Assembly: GCF_011947195.1 (NCBI RefSeq)
Contig: NZ_JAATVY010000001.1
Span: forward strand, 434,001 to 498,000
Direction: 5' to 3'
Source: Planosporangium thailandense
GTDB lineage: Bacteria; Actinomycetota; Actinomycetes; Mycobacteriales; Micromonosporaceae
Length of the DNA: 64,000 nucleotides
Shown here: one piece after another, positions 26,298-35,682 of the stretch
Numbering within the stretch: position 1 is the first letter of the stretch
Layout: the number at the start of each line of letters is the position of its first letter
Notes under the pieces: model-generated
What the model was told of the DNA's origin: nothing
The model's database searches: none
Seen by the model: the letters and a program-made list of their open reading frames with translations, nothing else
Made by a program: the position numbers and the translations under genes

Positions 26298-27362
26298 TCA
26301 CCGCGCGCCGGTCGAGCCCCGTTCATGCAGGCGGGCGGGGACGTACACCGGTCCGGTCGCCGGCTCGCCGTTGAGGCGTGCGATCAGCAGCTGTACGGCG
26401 GCCTTGCCGGTCTCCTCGGGTTCGAGGTCCAGGGCGGTGATCCCGGGTGTGGCGAGCCGGGTCTGCTGTGCGTCGGAGCCGGCGGCGAGGAGCAGGTCCC
26501 GCGGTACCGCGACGCCGAGGTGCTGTGCCTCGGCCAGTACGCCGGCCGCGTGCCGGCCGGTCTGGCAGTAGATCGCGTCCGGTCGGGTCTTCGGGCCGTC
26601 CAGCAGTTGCCGCGCGGCGTCCCGGCCGCCGTCCTCGCCGGTCGCCTCCGGCACGCGCAGGACCCGGACCGGCAGGTGGTGCCGGCCGGCCCAGGCGCGG
26701 TAGGCGCGCTCGGCGTCGACGTTCCACGCGTTGTCGTCGGTGCCGGCGATGAACGCGACCCGTTCGGCGCCACGCTGCCGCATGAGGTCGAGCACCCGCT
26801 GGGTCTCGTGCACGTCGTCGGAGCCGACCCAGTCGGTGAAGTCCGGCCGCCCGGGGTCACGGCCCACCGTGACGACCGGTACGCCGGCGTCGAGGAGCCG
26901 GGCGAGGGCCTGGTCGTCGCGTACCGGATCGCCGATGACGTAGCCGTCCACGCCGTGTGCGGACGTGGGGATCCCCGGGCGGGTCAGGTCGGGCACGAGC
27001 ATGAGGCCGAGGCCGTGGTCGAGCGCGGTCACCGCCGCGGCGCCGGCGAACCGTACGAAGTAGTCGACGCCGACGGGCAGGTAGGAGCCGATCGCGTCGA
27101 GCGGGCGCATGTCGAGCCCGAGGACGCCGGTGCGCCCGCGGCGTAGCCCACGCGCCATGGGATGGGCCCGGTAGGCCAACCGCTCGGCGACGGCGAGCAC
27201 GCGGCGGCGGGTCGCCTCCGACGCGGTGCCCTTGCCGTTGAGGGCGTGGGACACCGTCGTGACCGAGACGCCCGCCTCGCGCGCCACGTCGCGGATCGTC
27301 GCGCGCCCGGCTCGAGATCGCTGCTCGGGCATCTCAGGGATCCGGGACGGCTGTTCAGGCAT
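26298..27362 (-). CDS. LacI-family transcriptional regulator (peptide importer locus)
   Basis: A 354-residue repressor with HTH TIRDVAREAGVSVTTVSHALNGKGTAS at about residues 22-50 and a sugar-binding-like effector domain with GVDGYVIGDPV, GAERVAFIAGTDDNAW and PDAIYCQTGRHAAGVL. It is divergent from the oligopeptide ABC operon with a perfect operator between them. ATG 27362 is used; ATG 27332 is an alternative. LacI proteins usually sense sugars, so control of a peptide-type importer is noteworthy. The importer may carry glycosides or oligosaccharides, as some family 5 binding proteins do. Confidence 0.88.
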   Translation of the reverse strand: MPEQPSRIPEMPEQRSRAGRATIRDVAREAGVSVTTVSHALNGKGTASEATRRRVLAVAERLAYRAHPMARGLRRGRTGVLGLDMRPLDAIGSYLPVGVDYFVRFAGAAAVTALDHGLGLMLVPDLTRPGIPTSAHGVDGYVIGDPVRDDQALARLLDAGVPVVTVGRDPGRPDFTDWVGSDDVHETQRVLDLMRQRGAERVAFIAGTDDNAWNVDAERAYRAWAGRHHLPVRVLRVPEATGEDGGRDAARQLLDGPKTRPDAIYCQTGRHAAGVLAEAQHLGVAVPRDLLLAAGSDAQQTRLATPGITALDLEPEETGKAAVQLLIARLNGEPATGPVYVPARLHERGSTGAR

Positions 27363-27380
27363 GCTCGAAAGACTACTCCC

Positions 27381-27403
27381 AAAACCTTTTCATAAAAGGT
27401 TTT
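27381..27403. promoter_or_regulatory. perfect 10-3-10 palindromic operator
   Basis: aaaaccttttcataaaaggtttt is an exact inverted repeat with 10-base arms and a cat centre. It lies 18 bases upstream of the LacI start and 87 bases upstream of the binding-protein gene. Its strong A/T content in a high-GC genome marks it as a selected site; the nearest candidate ligand is the LacI protein encoded alongside. Confidence 0.75.
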
Positions 27404-27490
27404 ATGCGATAGCGTCCCCGCGTACCGCGCCGCGCGGGCCGTCCGGCCCGGAGCTCTAACCTGCTAAAACTGCCGTGTTCGGAGGATCAG

Positions 27491-29119
27491 ATGCGTGTCC
27501 GTGTGACGGCGGTCCTCGCCGTCTCGCTCAGCCTCGGGCTCGTCGCGTGCAGCGGCGCGAAGACCCCGGCGGCCGACAACCACAAGCTCGACGATCTCCT
27601 CGTCACCACACCGGCCGCCAAGGGTGAGCTGGACAAGGCGACGTGGAACCTGCCGTTCGGCGAGCCGGCGTCCCTCGACCCGATCAAGGCGTTCAACTAC
27701 CCGGAGAACACGGTCGTCGCCAACTTGTGCGAGGGCCTGATGCGGCTCGACCCCGACTACTCGATGAAGCCGAACCTGGCGGAGAAGGTCGAGTCCCCCG
27801 ACCCGCGGACCTGGGTCTACACCCTCCGGGACGGGGTGAAGTTCTGGGACGGCGAGCCGATGACCGCCGACGACGTCGTCTTCAGCCTCAAGCGGCACCT
27901 CGACCCGAACGAGGGCAGCTACTGGGCGTCCGACCAGATCACCGGCAACATCGAAGCGATCGAGAAGACGGGCGACCGGCAGGTCACCATCCGGCTCAAG
28001 AAACCGGACGCGACGCTCAACTCGTACCTGGCCACGCCGGTCGGCGTCGTCGTCGAACAGAAGCAGCGGGTCGCGGCCGGCGCGAAGTACGGCACGCCGG
28101 AGGGGCTGGTCATGTGCACCGGCCCGTACAAGGTCGCGTCGTGGGACAAGGGCTCCAAGATCTCGCTGGTGCGCAACGACGGGTACTGGGACGCCCAGCG
28201 CAAGGCCAAGACCGCGCAGGTCGACCTGCAGTTCATCGTGGACCCGGGCGCGATCGCGAGCGCCCTCGACACCGGCGCCATCGACGGGTCGTACGACGTC
28301 CCGGTCGGCGCGGTCGACAAGCTGTCGGCCTCGAAGGCCGGCAAGCTGTACCTGGGCAAGTCACTGCAGATGGTGGCGGTCATCAGCACCGGCAGCGGGC
28401 CGCTCGGAGACCCCAAGGTGCGGCGTGCGCTGGCCCTCGCCACCGACCGGGAGGCGATCGCACGGACGGTGTTCGCGAACACCGCCCGCGTCTCCCGTTC
28501 GCTGGTCCCGCAGGGTGGCTGGACCTACGGCGACAGCGTCTTCGGCCCGGCCTACGAGGCCCTGCCGGACACCGCGAAGAACGTCGACGAGGCGAAGAAG
28601 CTCCTCGCCGGAGTGAAGGTCGGCACCGCCCCGATCACCATCGCCTACCCGGGTGAGCGGCAGTTCTACGCCGACATCCTGTCGGAGATGTCCAACGCCG
28701 CGCGACAGTTGGGCCTCACCATCCAGCCGAAGGCGGTGCCCAGCGCCCAGTACGGCGCCTTCTTCTCCGACCCGAAGGCCCGCGAAGGCTACGACGGGTT
28801 CATGACGACCAACTACATGGACATCCCGGACCCGCTCGCCTTCCTGCGCACCATCGCGGCCAAGGGCGGCTCGCAGAACTTCAACGGCTACACCGACCCA
28901 CAGGTGGAGAGCCTCATCGACCAGGCGGCGGCCACCTCCGACGGCGACGCCCGGGCCAAGCTCGTCGCCGACCTTCAGGTGAAGGTCATGGACCAGATGC
29001 CATGGATCCCGATCGCCGCACCGGCGGTCCGGCTGTTCCTCAACAAGCGGGTGACCGGGGTTCCGGCCTCGTTCGTCTACCTCTACTACCCCTGGGCCGC
29101 CGACCTCGGCTCGGCCTGA
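27491..29119 (+). CDS. ABC transporter substrate-binding lipoprotein (family 5, peptide type)
   Basis: A 542-residue oligopeptide-type solute-binding protein. Signal peptide and lipobox LGLVACSG (Cys near residue 19), then WNLPFGEPASLDPIKAFNYPENTVVANLCEGLMRLD and LRDGVKFWDGEPMTADDVVFSLKR, the classic family 5 signature. The C-terminal region PWIPIAAPAVRLFLNKRVTGVP also fits. A ggagg Shine-Dalgarno precedes ATG 27491. First gene of a six-gene unit reaching 33975. Confidence 0.92.
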   Translation: MRVRVTAVLAVSLSLGLVACSGAKTPAADNHKLDDLLVTTPAAKGELDKATWNLPFGEPASLDPIKAFNYPENTVVANLCEGLMRLDPDYSMKPNLAEKVESPDPRTWVYTLRDGVKFWDGEPMTADDVVFSLKRHLDPNEGSYWASDQITGNIEAIEKTGDRQVTIRLKKPDATLNSYLATPVGVVVEQKQRVAAGAKYGTPEGLVMCTGPYKVASWDKGSKISLVRNDGYWDAQRKAKTAQVDLQFIVDPGAIASALDTGAIDGSYDVPVGAVDKLSASKAGKLYLGKSLQMVAVISTGSGPLGDPKVRRALALATDREAIARTVFANTARVSRSLVPQGGWTYGDSVFGPAYEALPDTAKNVDEAKKLLAGVKVGTAPITIAYPGERQFYADILSEMSNAARQLGLTIQPKAVPSAQYGAFFSDPKAREGYDGFMTTNYMDIPDPLAFLRTIAAKGGSQNFNGYTDPQVESLIDQAAATSDGDARAKLVADLQVKVMDQMPWIPIAAPAVRLFLNKRVTGVPASFVYLYYPWAADLGSA

Positions 29120-29176
29120 CCACGATCGGGGCCCGGGACGCAACGGCGCGTCCCGGGCCCGCCGGACGGAGGCCCT

Positions 29177-30124
29177 GTGCTGCGCTTCGTGATCCGGCGG
29201 CTGGGCGCGCTCGCCGCCACGCTGCTCGTCTCGAGTTTCATCATCTACGCGGCGATGTACGCCGCGCCCGGCTCGCCGGAGAGCTTCCTGGTCCGCGGCC
29301 GGACCGTCAGCCCGGAGGTGCTCGCGTCGATCCGGGTGCAGTACGGCCTGGACGAGCCGTTCCTGGTCCGCTACTGGCACTGGCTGACCGGCGTGCTCAG
29401 CGGAGACTTCGGTGAGTCGCTGGCGACCCGGCAGGACGTCGCGTCGCTGCTGGCGTCCCGGATCCCGACCACGCTCGGGCTCACCGCGTACGCGGCCCTG
29501 CTGATCGTGGTGTTCGGGGTGGTCGCCGGGGTGGTCGCGGGGCTGCGCGGGGGCGCCCTCGACACGGCCGTCCTGCTCGGCTCCAGCGTCGGATTCGCGA
29601 TCCCGACCTTCTTCGCGGCCGTCCTCCTCATGAGCGTGTTCGCGGTGACGCTCGGCTGGTTCCCCGTCTTCGGGGCCGGGGCGGGCCTGTCCGGCCGGCT
29701 CCTGCACCTGACGCTGCCCGCGGTGGCCCTCGCGCTGCCGGCGATCGCCGTCGTCGCGCGCATCACCCGTACCGCGGTGGTCGAGGAGCGCGACACCGAG
29801 CACGTGTCCGTCTCGTTGGCGCGCGGTGTCCCCTGGCGTGTCGTCGCGCGCCGGCACATCGTCCGCAACGCGATGCTGCCGGTGACCACGATCGTCGGTG
29901 TGAACGTCGCCGCCCTCGTCGCGGGCGCGGCGGTCGTCGAGCACGCGTTCACCCTCGACGGCATCGGCAGCCTGCTCATCGATGCCGTGCAGCAGAAGGA
30001 CTTCGCGGTCGTACAGGCCGTCGCGCTGGTGCTGGTGGCGGTGTTCGGCGTGGTCAACCTCGTGATCGACGTGCTGTACGCGGTGATCGACCCGCGCGTT
30101 CAACTCGGAGGTGAGAGCGCGTGA
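29177..30124 (+). CDS. peptide ABC transporter permease (DppB-type)
   Basis: A 315-residue membrane protein beginning MLRFVIRRLGALAATLLVSSFIIYAAM. It contains DEPFLVRYWHWLTGVLSGDFGESLATRQDV, the extracellular loop typical of DppB, and the EAA-type loop SLARGVPWRVVARRHIVRNAMLPV. GTG 29177 follows a ggacggagg Shine-Dalgarno; its end overlaps the DppC-type gene as GTGA. Confidence 0.92.
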   Translation: MLRFVIRRLGALAATLLVSSFIIYAAMYAAPGSPESFLVRGRTVSPEVLASIRVQYGLDEPFLVRYWHWLTGVLSGDFGESLATRQDVASLLASRIPTTLGLTAYAALLIVVFGVVAGVVAGLRGGALDTAVLLGSSVGFAIPTFFAAVLLMSVFAVTLGWFPVFGAGAGLSGRLLHLTLPAVALALPAIAVVARITRTAVVEERDTEHVSVSLARGVPWRVVARRHIVRNAMLPVTTIVGVNVAALVAGAAVVEHAFTLDGIGSLLIDAVQQKDFAVVQAVALVLVAVFGVVNLVIDVLYAVIDPRVQLGGESA

Positions 30125-31011
30125 GCGCCGAAACGCTGACCGGCGTCGAACCCCTCGCCGTGACGTCCAGCCGGCAGCGCCGGTCGGGCCGGGGCACGGT
30201 ACGGCGGCTCGGTCCGCTCGGAGTCGCCGCCGTCGTGATCGTCGGCCTGCTCGTCCTGGCCGCGCTGCTCGCGCCCCTGATCGCGCCGTACGACCCGGCG
30301 ATCGGCAGCGTCGTCGAGCGCTACCAGGCGCCTGGCGCCGCGCACGTGCTCGGTACCGACCAGTCTGGTCGCGACCTGCTGTCCCGGCTGCTGTACGGCG
30401 CGCGGACCAGCCTGACCGGCGCCGCCGTCGTCGTGTTGCTCGCGGCCGCCGGCGGCACCGTACTGGCGCTCGTCGCCACCTGGTTCGGCGGGCGCGTCGA
30501 CGCGCTCGTCGGTCGCCTTCTCGACCTGCTGTTCGCCTTCCCGAACCTGCTGCTGGCGATCCTCGTCGTCGCGGTGTTCGGCACCGGCCTGACGCAGGCC
30601 GCGGTCGCGCTCGCGGTGGCGTACGTGCCCTACACCGCCCGCGTGCTGCGCAGCGTCGCGCTGCGGGAGCGGCGGCTGGCGTACGTGCAGGCGGCCGAGC
30701 TGCAGGGGCTGTCCGGGTTCGTGGTGACCGGGCGGCACCTGCTGCCCAACATCGCCCCGCAGATCCTCACCGGGGCGGCCATCAACTTCGGGTACGCGAT
30801 GATCGATCTCGCCGCGCTGTCGTTCCTCGGCCTCGGCGTGCAGGCACCGACCGCCGACTGGGGGCTGATGGTCTCGCAGGGGCAGGATTCGCTGTTGCAG
30901 GGCTACCCCGGGCAGAGCCTGCTCGCCGGGGCGTGCATCGTCGTCGCGGTCGCAGCCTTCAGCGTCATCGGTGAGCGACTCGGCGGCCGCCGGGCGGGTG
31001 GTCGGGCATGA
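30121..31011 (+). CDS. peptide ABC transporter permease (DppC-type)
   Basis: A 296-residue membrane protein. A hydrophilic N-terminus of about 35 residues precedes the first helix. HVLGTDQSGRDLLSRLLYGARTSL is the DppC hallmark, followed by the EAA-type region QAAELQGLSGFVVTGRHLLPNIAPQIL. Overlaps its neighbours by four bases on both sides. Confidence 0.92.
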   Translation: MSAETLTGVEPLAVTSSRQRRSGRGTVRRLGPLGVAAVVIVGLLVLAALLAPLIAPYDPAIGSVVERYQAPGAAHVLGTDQSGRDLLSRLLYGARTSLTGAAVVVLLAAAGGTVLALVATWFGGRVDALVGRLLDLLFAFPNLLLAILVVAVFGTGLTQAAVALAVAYVPYTARVLRSVALRERRLAYVQAAELQGLSGFVVTGRHLLPNIAPQILTGAAINFGYAMIDLAALSFLGLGVQAPTADWGLMVSQGQDSLLQGYPGQSLLAGACIVVAVAAFSVIGERLGGRRAGGRA

Positions 31012-32009
31012 GCCTGCTGGAGCTTGACGACATCCGGCTCGACCTGCCCCATCGGGGCGGCGACCGTGCCCTGCTGCGCGGTGTGTCGCTGCGGGTGGCG
31101 CCCGGCGAGGCGATCGGCCTGGTGGGTGAGTCCGGCTCGGGCAAGTCGATGACCCTGCGGACGGTGCTGCGCACCGAGCCCGCGGGCGCGAGGGTGACCG
31201 GCCGGGTGCTGCTCGACGGTACGGACGTGCGGAGCCTCGACGCGGCGGCGCTGCGCCGGTTGCGCGCCCGGGACCTCGCGATGATCAGCCAGGACCCCCG
31301 GGCGGCGCTGAACCCGGTACTGCGGGTCGCGGAGTTCCTCGTCGAAGGGCTCTGCGACGCGCGCGGGGAACGCCGCGGCACCGCGGAACGCCGCGTCCGC
31401 GACCTGCTCGCCCAGGTCGGGATCGCCGACGTCGACCGCTGCATGGACTCCTACCCGCACCAGCTGTCCGGCGGCATGCTGCAGCGGGTCGTCATCGCCG
31501 CCGCCGTGGCCGGCTCGCCACGGCTGCTGCTCGCCGACGAGCCGACCACGGCGCTCGACGTGACGACGCAGTCGGAGGTCATGGCGATCCTCGACGAGCA
31601 GCGCCGCGAACACGGCATGGCGATGCTTTTCGTCACCCACGACCTGGAGCTGGCCTCGGCCGTGTGCGACCGGATCGCGGTGCTGTACGCCGGCCAGATC
31701 GTCGAGATCGGCACCCCGGCACAGCTGCATTCGGCGCCGCGTCACCCGTACACCCGGCTGCTGCTCGACTCGCGGCCGAGCCTCACCGCGACCACCCCGA
31801 CGCTCCCCGTCATCCCGGGGCGGCCCGTCGCCGCGTACGAGGTGGGGGCCGGCTGTGCCTTCGCGACCCGCTGCCCCTGGATCGCGCCCCGGTGCCGCGA
31901 CGGTGCGGTCCCGCTCGTCGAGGGCGACGGCCGCGCCGTGCGCTGCCACCGCAGTGATGAGCTTCGCGGGGAGCTGGTCCGTACGAGCGCGCCGGAGGTG
32001 ACAGGGTGA
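31008..32009 (+). CDS. peptide ABC transporter ATP-binding protein (DppD-type)
   Basis: A 333-residue ATPase: Walker [14 protein letters not shown] loop [16 protein letters not shown], signature [15 protein letters not shown], Walker [13 protein letters not shown] and switch His in LFVTHDLEL. The C-terminal Cys-containing region ([19 protein letters not shown]) is the OppD/DppD extension, which binds an iron-sulfur cluster in some homologues. ATGA overlap with the permease. Confidence 0.93.
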   Translation: MSLLELDDIRLDLPHRGGDRALLRGVSLRVAPGEAIGLVGESGSGKSMTLRTVLRTEPAGARVTGRVLLDGTDVRSLDAAALRRLRARDLAMISQDPRAALNPVLRVAEFLVEGLCDARGERRGTAERRVRDLLAQVGIADVDRCMDSYPHQLSGGMLQRVVIAAAVAGSPRLLLADEPTTALDVTTQSEVMAILDEQRREHGMAMLFVTHDLELASAVCDRIAVLYAGQIVEIGTPAQLHSAPRHPYTRLLLDSRPSLTATTPTLPVIPGRPVAAYEVGAGCAFATRCPWIAPRCRDGAVPLVEGDGRAVRCHRSDELRGELVRTSAPEVTG

Positions 32010-32863
32010 GCGGCACGACAGGGAACGTCATCGAGATCACCGGGCTGTCGAAGCGGTTCACGACGGGCCGGGGCGGGCAGCGCCGGAGCGTCGACGCGCT
32101 CGTCGACGTCACTCTGACCGTCGCCGACGGCAGCTGCCTCGCGGTCGTCGGGGAGTCGGGATCCGGCAAGACGACCCTCGCCCGCATCCTGGTCGGCCTC
32201 GAAGGCGCGGATGCCGGACAGGTCGTGCTCGCCGGTCGCCCGGTCGCGCAGCGACCCCGCCGGGCGGAGCGGCGCGCCCGCGCCCGGGACATCCAGATGG
32301 TGTTCCAGGACCCGAACGGGTCGCTGAACCGCCGTCGCACGGCCGGGTCGGCGATCAGTGAGGTGCTGACCGCCCACCACCGGGTGCGCGGTGCCGAGCT
32401 ACGTCGTCGCGTCGACGACCTGCTCGATCAGGTGGGCCTGCTCCCGGCGCACGCCCGGGCGCTGCCCGGCGAGCTCAGCGGTGGGCAGCGGCAGCGCGTT
32501 GCGATCGCGAGGGCGCTCGCCGCCGAGCCGCGCGTCCTCGTCCTCGACGAGGCGGTCGCCGCGCTCGACGTGTCGGTGCAGGCCCAGGTCCTGAACCTGC
32601 TCGCCGAGCTGCGGCGGGTCCGCCGGCTGACGTACCTGTTCATCACCCATGACCTGTCGGTCGTGCGGCAGGTGAGCGAGCAGGTCGTCGTCATGCGGCG
32701 GGGCGAGATCATCGAGCGTGGGAGCACCGAACGGGTGCTCGACCAGCCGCAGCACCCGTACACGATGCTCCTGCGCGACAGTGCGCCCCGGCCGGGGTGG
32801 CGACCCCGGCGCGCGCTCGGTCGCGGGGAGCCCCGGGCCGAGGACATGGAGGCCGCACGGTGA
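32006..32863 (+). CDS. peptide ABC transporter ATP-binding protein (DppF-type)
   Basis: A 285-residue second ATPase: Walker A GESGSGKTTLAR, Q loop MVFQDPNGSLNRRRT, signature LSGGQRQRVAIARAL, Walker B VLVLDEAVAALD (Ala-Val instead of the usual Pro-Thr/Ser after DE) and switch His FITHDLSVVRQ. Slightly shorter than typical DppF (about 320) because the C-terminal Cys-rich extension is absent. GTG 32006 overlaps the DppD-type stop; the end overlaps the C45 gene. Confidence 0.92.
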   Translation: MSGTTGNVIEITGLSKRFTTGRGGQRRSVDALVDVTLTVADGSCLAVVGESGSGKTTLARILVGLEGADAGQVVLAGRPVAQRPRRAERRARARDIQMVFQDPNGSLNRRRTAGSAISEVLTAHHRVRGAELRRRVDDLLDQVGLLPAHARALPGELSGGQRQRVAIARALAAEPRVLVLDEAVAALDVSVQAQVLNLLAELRRVRRLTYLFITHDLSVVRQVSEQVVVMRRGEIIERGSTERVLDQPQHPYTMLLRDSAPRPGWRPRRALGRGEPRAEDMEAAR

Positions 32864-33975
32864 ACGATTCGAGGTACCTGCGGCTCGACGCGGCCGACCC
32901 GTGGCGGCGCGGCCACGACCGCGGTGTCCGCACCGCGTCCGAGATCGCGGCGGCCTGGGCCACGTACTCGCGGCTGTTCGCGGTCACCGCGGCGGCGGCC
33001 GGTGTGACGCTCGACGTGCCCGCGCTCGCCCGCGCGACACTTGCGGCGACCCGGTCCTGGGCGCCCGATCTCGCCGAGGAGATGCGGGGCGTCGCCGACG
33101 GCGCGGGTGTACCACTGTGGACGATCGCCGCGCTCAACGCGCGTACCGAGATCCTCGCCGTCGCCGACGCACCGCGCGCGGGGGAGTGCTCGACAGTCGT
33201 CCTCACCGGTGCCCGTACCTTCGGCGGGCAGACCTGGGACTGGCACGACGAACTGGCCGGCTCCTGGCACGTGCAGTCGGTCCGCGGCGACGTCCTGGGC
33301 TTCGCGGGCGTCACCGAGTACGGGATGCTGGCGAAGATCGGCCTCAACGAGGCCGGCGTGGGGATCCTGTTCAACATCCTCGGGCACGTGGACGACGGTG
33401 CGACCGGCGTGCCCGTGCACCTCGTCGTCCGCCGGGTCCTCGGCACCGCCGCGTCCCTCGACGACGCGGTGGCGATCCTGCGGCAGGCGCCGGTCTCGGC
33501 GTCCACCGTCATGACCGTCGTGACCCCCGACCGCTCCGCCTGCGTCGAAGTCAGCCCGGCCGGTGTCGCCGTGATCCCGCCGGACGACGAGGGTTGGCTG
33601 CTGCACACCAACCACTTTGTCGACCCCGTGCTCGCCCGCGGCGATCTGCGCGGGCGGCGGGAGCCCGAGACGTACGACCGGCTGCGCCTGCTGTCCGCGC
33701 GGGTCCGTGACCGGTCCGGCCTCGACGGCGTGGACGACCTGGCCGCGCTGCTCACCGCCCATCCCGACGATGGCGCCGAGGCGTGCTGCCATCCGCCGGC
33801 GGGTGGCCGGATCGGCACCAGGTGGGCGACGCTCGCCACCATCGCGGTGGAGCCGGCGGCGCGGCGGCTCATGGTGCACAGCGGTGGTCCGTGCACCGCG
33901 ACGCCGTCCACCTGGCTGCCGGTCACGGTACCGAGCGGCGGCGACGGTACGAGCGTGAGCTTCGGCGGAGACTAG
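32860..33975 (+). CDS. C45-family autoproteolytic acyltransferase/hydrolase (isopenicillin N acyltransferase-like)
   Basis: A 371-residue Ntn-hydrolase-fold protein. The family self-cleaves before a cysteine that then becomes the N-terminal nucleophile; here Cys110 in RAGECSTVVLTG fits, close to Cys103 of the Penicillium enzyme. FGGQTWDWHDELAGSWH and GMLAKIGLNEAGVGILFNIL are further family signatures, as is HTNHFVDP near residue 245. Bacterial members hydrolyse or transfer acyl groups on amino acids, peptides or beta-lactam-like molecules. Overlap with the DppF-type gene as GTGA places it in the importer operon, so it probably deacylates the imported compound. Confidence 0.85.
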   Translation: MNDSRYLRLDAADPWRRGHDRGVRTASEIAAAWATYSRLFAVTAAAAGVTLDVPALARATLAATRSWAPDLAEEMRGVADGAGVPLWTIAALNARTEILAVADAPRAGECSTVVLTGARTFGGQTWDWHDELAGSWHVQSVRGDVLGFAGVTEYGMLAKIGLNEAGVGILFNILGHVDDGATGVPVHLVVRRVLGTAASLDDAVAILRQAPVSASTVMTVVTPDRSACVEVSPAGVAVIPPDDEGWLLHTNHFVDPVLARGDLRGRREPETYDRLRLLSARVRDRSGLDGVDDLAALLTAHPDDGAEACCHPPAGGRIGTRWATLATIAVEPAARRLMVHSGGPCTATPSTWLPVTVPSGGDGTSVSFGGD

Positions 33976-34106
33976 GCGCGTACCCACAGGTCGTGCGGCC
34001 GGCGACCGGGCCGGAAGCCGTGCGCCTCGGCCAGGGCGGTGCCGCGGGGGAAGTCGCGGGCCAGCGCGTCCCACGACCATTCGCTGTGTACGTGCCCGCC
34101 GGCGGG

Positions 34107-34189
34107 CCACGATCCGCGCAACATGTCAGACATTGCTGCCTCCCAACGTCGGGAGGCAGCAATGTCGCACGAGTTGCGCGGATCGTGGG
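34107..34189. terminator. 38-bp long palindrome between convergent genes
   Basis: Arms at about 34107-34144 and 34151-34188 match at roughly 34 of 38 positions around a 6-base loop. It lies between the C45 gene and the NCS1 permease, which converge. Its inner part (attgctgcctc / gaggcagcaatgtcgcac) recurs in the palindrome at 62592-62677, so the two share ancestry. Confidence 0.75.
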
Positions 34190-34197
34190 GCCGGCGG

Positions 34198-35682
34198 CTA
34201 CCCGATCTGCTCCTGGGCGCGTACGCGCCGGCGGCCGAGCGCCAGGTAACCGGCGAACCCGATGACGAACGCCGCTGCCACGCCGAGGTTGGCGTAGGCC
34301 CACGCGCCGCTCTTGCCACCGAGGCCGAGCACCGACAGCAGGTACCCCTGCCAGGACAGCCAGCCGGCGTACGTGTTGGTCACCAGGCCCCAGCCGATCA
34401 CCGTGCCGACGACGACCAGCCCGATCGCGACCGGGTTGGTCGCCCCGTATCGGCCCTCGGTCCGGTACAGGTCGGCGTCGGCGTACGCGGCCTTCCGCAG
34501 GGCGAGGTCGGCCACGAAGATTCCGCTCCAGGCGGCGATCGGCACGCCGAGGGTGATGAGGAAGCCCTGGAACGGGTTGAGGAAGTTGTCCGCGACCCAG
34601 ACGACGTAGATGGTGCCGAGGATCATCAGTACGCCGTCGATGCCGGCGGCTGTCCACCGGGGCACCCGCAGGCCGAGGGTGAGCAGCGTGAGCCCGGACG
34701 AGTAGATGTCGAGCACCGCACCGCCGATCAGGCCGAGGATCGCCACGAGCGCGAACGGCACCAGGTACCACGTCGGCAGGAGCGTGGTGAGCGCCCCGAT
34801 CGGGTCGCCGCCGATCTTCGTGTTGAGGTCGGAGTCGGAGCCGGCGAGCAGCAGGCCGAAGACGACCAGGACGACCGGGGCGACGCTCGCGCCGAATGTC
34901 GTCCAGCCGACCACGCCCCGGCTCGACGCGGTACGCGGCAGGTACCGCGAGTAGTCGGCGCCGGAGTTGGCCCAGCCGAGCCCGAACGCGGTCACGGCGA
35001 AGATGAGGGTGCCGATGAACGCCTGGGCGGAGCCGCCGGGCAGCGCCGACACCTTCGACCAGGAGATGTGGTCCGCGGTCAGGGCGATGTAGCCGACGGT
35101 CAGGACGGCGGTCGCGATCGTGATGATGCCCTGCAGGCGCATGATGGCGTCGAAGCCGAGGATCCCGGCGAGCATGATGACCAGCGCCACCACCAGGAAC
35201 GCGATGATCTTGGTGGCGGAGCCGTCGCCCCAGCCGAGCCGGCCGAACACCGTCGCCGTGGCGAGGGTGGCGAGCGCGACGAGCACGATCTCCCACCCGA
35301 CGAGCAGGATGTAGCTCAGGGCTGCCGGCAGGGCGTTGCCCCGCACCCCGAACGCGGCCCGGCTGAGGATCATCGTGGGTGCGGAGCCGCGCTTGCCGGC
35401 CAGCGACACGAAGCCGACGAGCAGGAACGACAGCACGGTACCGATCAGCCCGGCGATCGTCGCCTGCCAGAACGAGATGTTGAACCCGAGGAAGAACGAT
35501 CCGTAGCTGATGCCGAAGACGGAGACGTTCGCGGCGCACCACGGCCAGAACAGGTCACGTGGCCGGCCCTTGCGCTCCGACTCGGCGATGACGTTGATGC
35601 CGTTGACCTCGACGGACAGCCCGGCAGGTCCGCTGCCGGCCGGCGCCGGCACGGTACCCGTGGGCCGAGGCTCTGTGGTCAT
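34198..35682 (-). CDS. NCS1-family purine/cytosine permease (CodB-like)
   Basis: A 494-residue transporter with about 12 hydrophobic segments. It begins with a hydrophilic stretch and VEVNGINVIAESERKGRPRDLFWPWCAANVSVFG, which is typical of NCS1 nucleobase:cation symporters, then GKRGSAPTMILSRAAFGVRG. The last bases overlap the neighbouring phosphorylase gene as ATGA (35679-35682), so uptake and phosphorolysis are co-expressed. Substrate likely a purine or cytosine-type base or nucleoside. Confidence 0.9.
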   Translation of the reverse strand: MTTEPRPTGTVPAPAGSGPAGLSVEVNGINVIAESERKGRPRDLFWPWCAANVSVFGISYGSFFLGFNISFWQATIAGLIGTVLSFLLVGFVSLAGKRGSAPTMILSRAAFGVRGNALPAALSYILLVGWEIVLVALATLATATVFGRLGWGDGSATKIIAFLVVALVIMLAGILGFDAIMRLQGIITIATAVLTVGYIALTADHISWSKVSALPGGSAQAFIGTLIFAVTAFGLGWANSGADYSRYLPRTASSRGVVGWTTFGASVAPVVLVVFGLLLAGSDSDLNTKIGGDPIGALTTLLPTWYLVPFALVAILGLIGGAVLDIYSSGLTLLTLGLRVPRWTAAGIDGVLMILGTIYVVWVADNFLNPFQGFLITLGVPIAAWSGIFVADLALRKAAYADADLYRTEGRYGATNPVAIGLVVVGTVIGWGLVTNTYAGWLSWQGYLLSVLGLGGKSGAWAYANLGVAAAFVIGFAGYLALGRRRVRAQEQIG

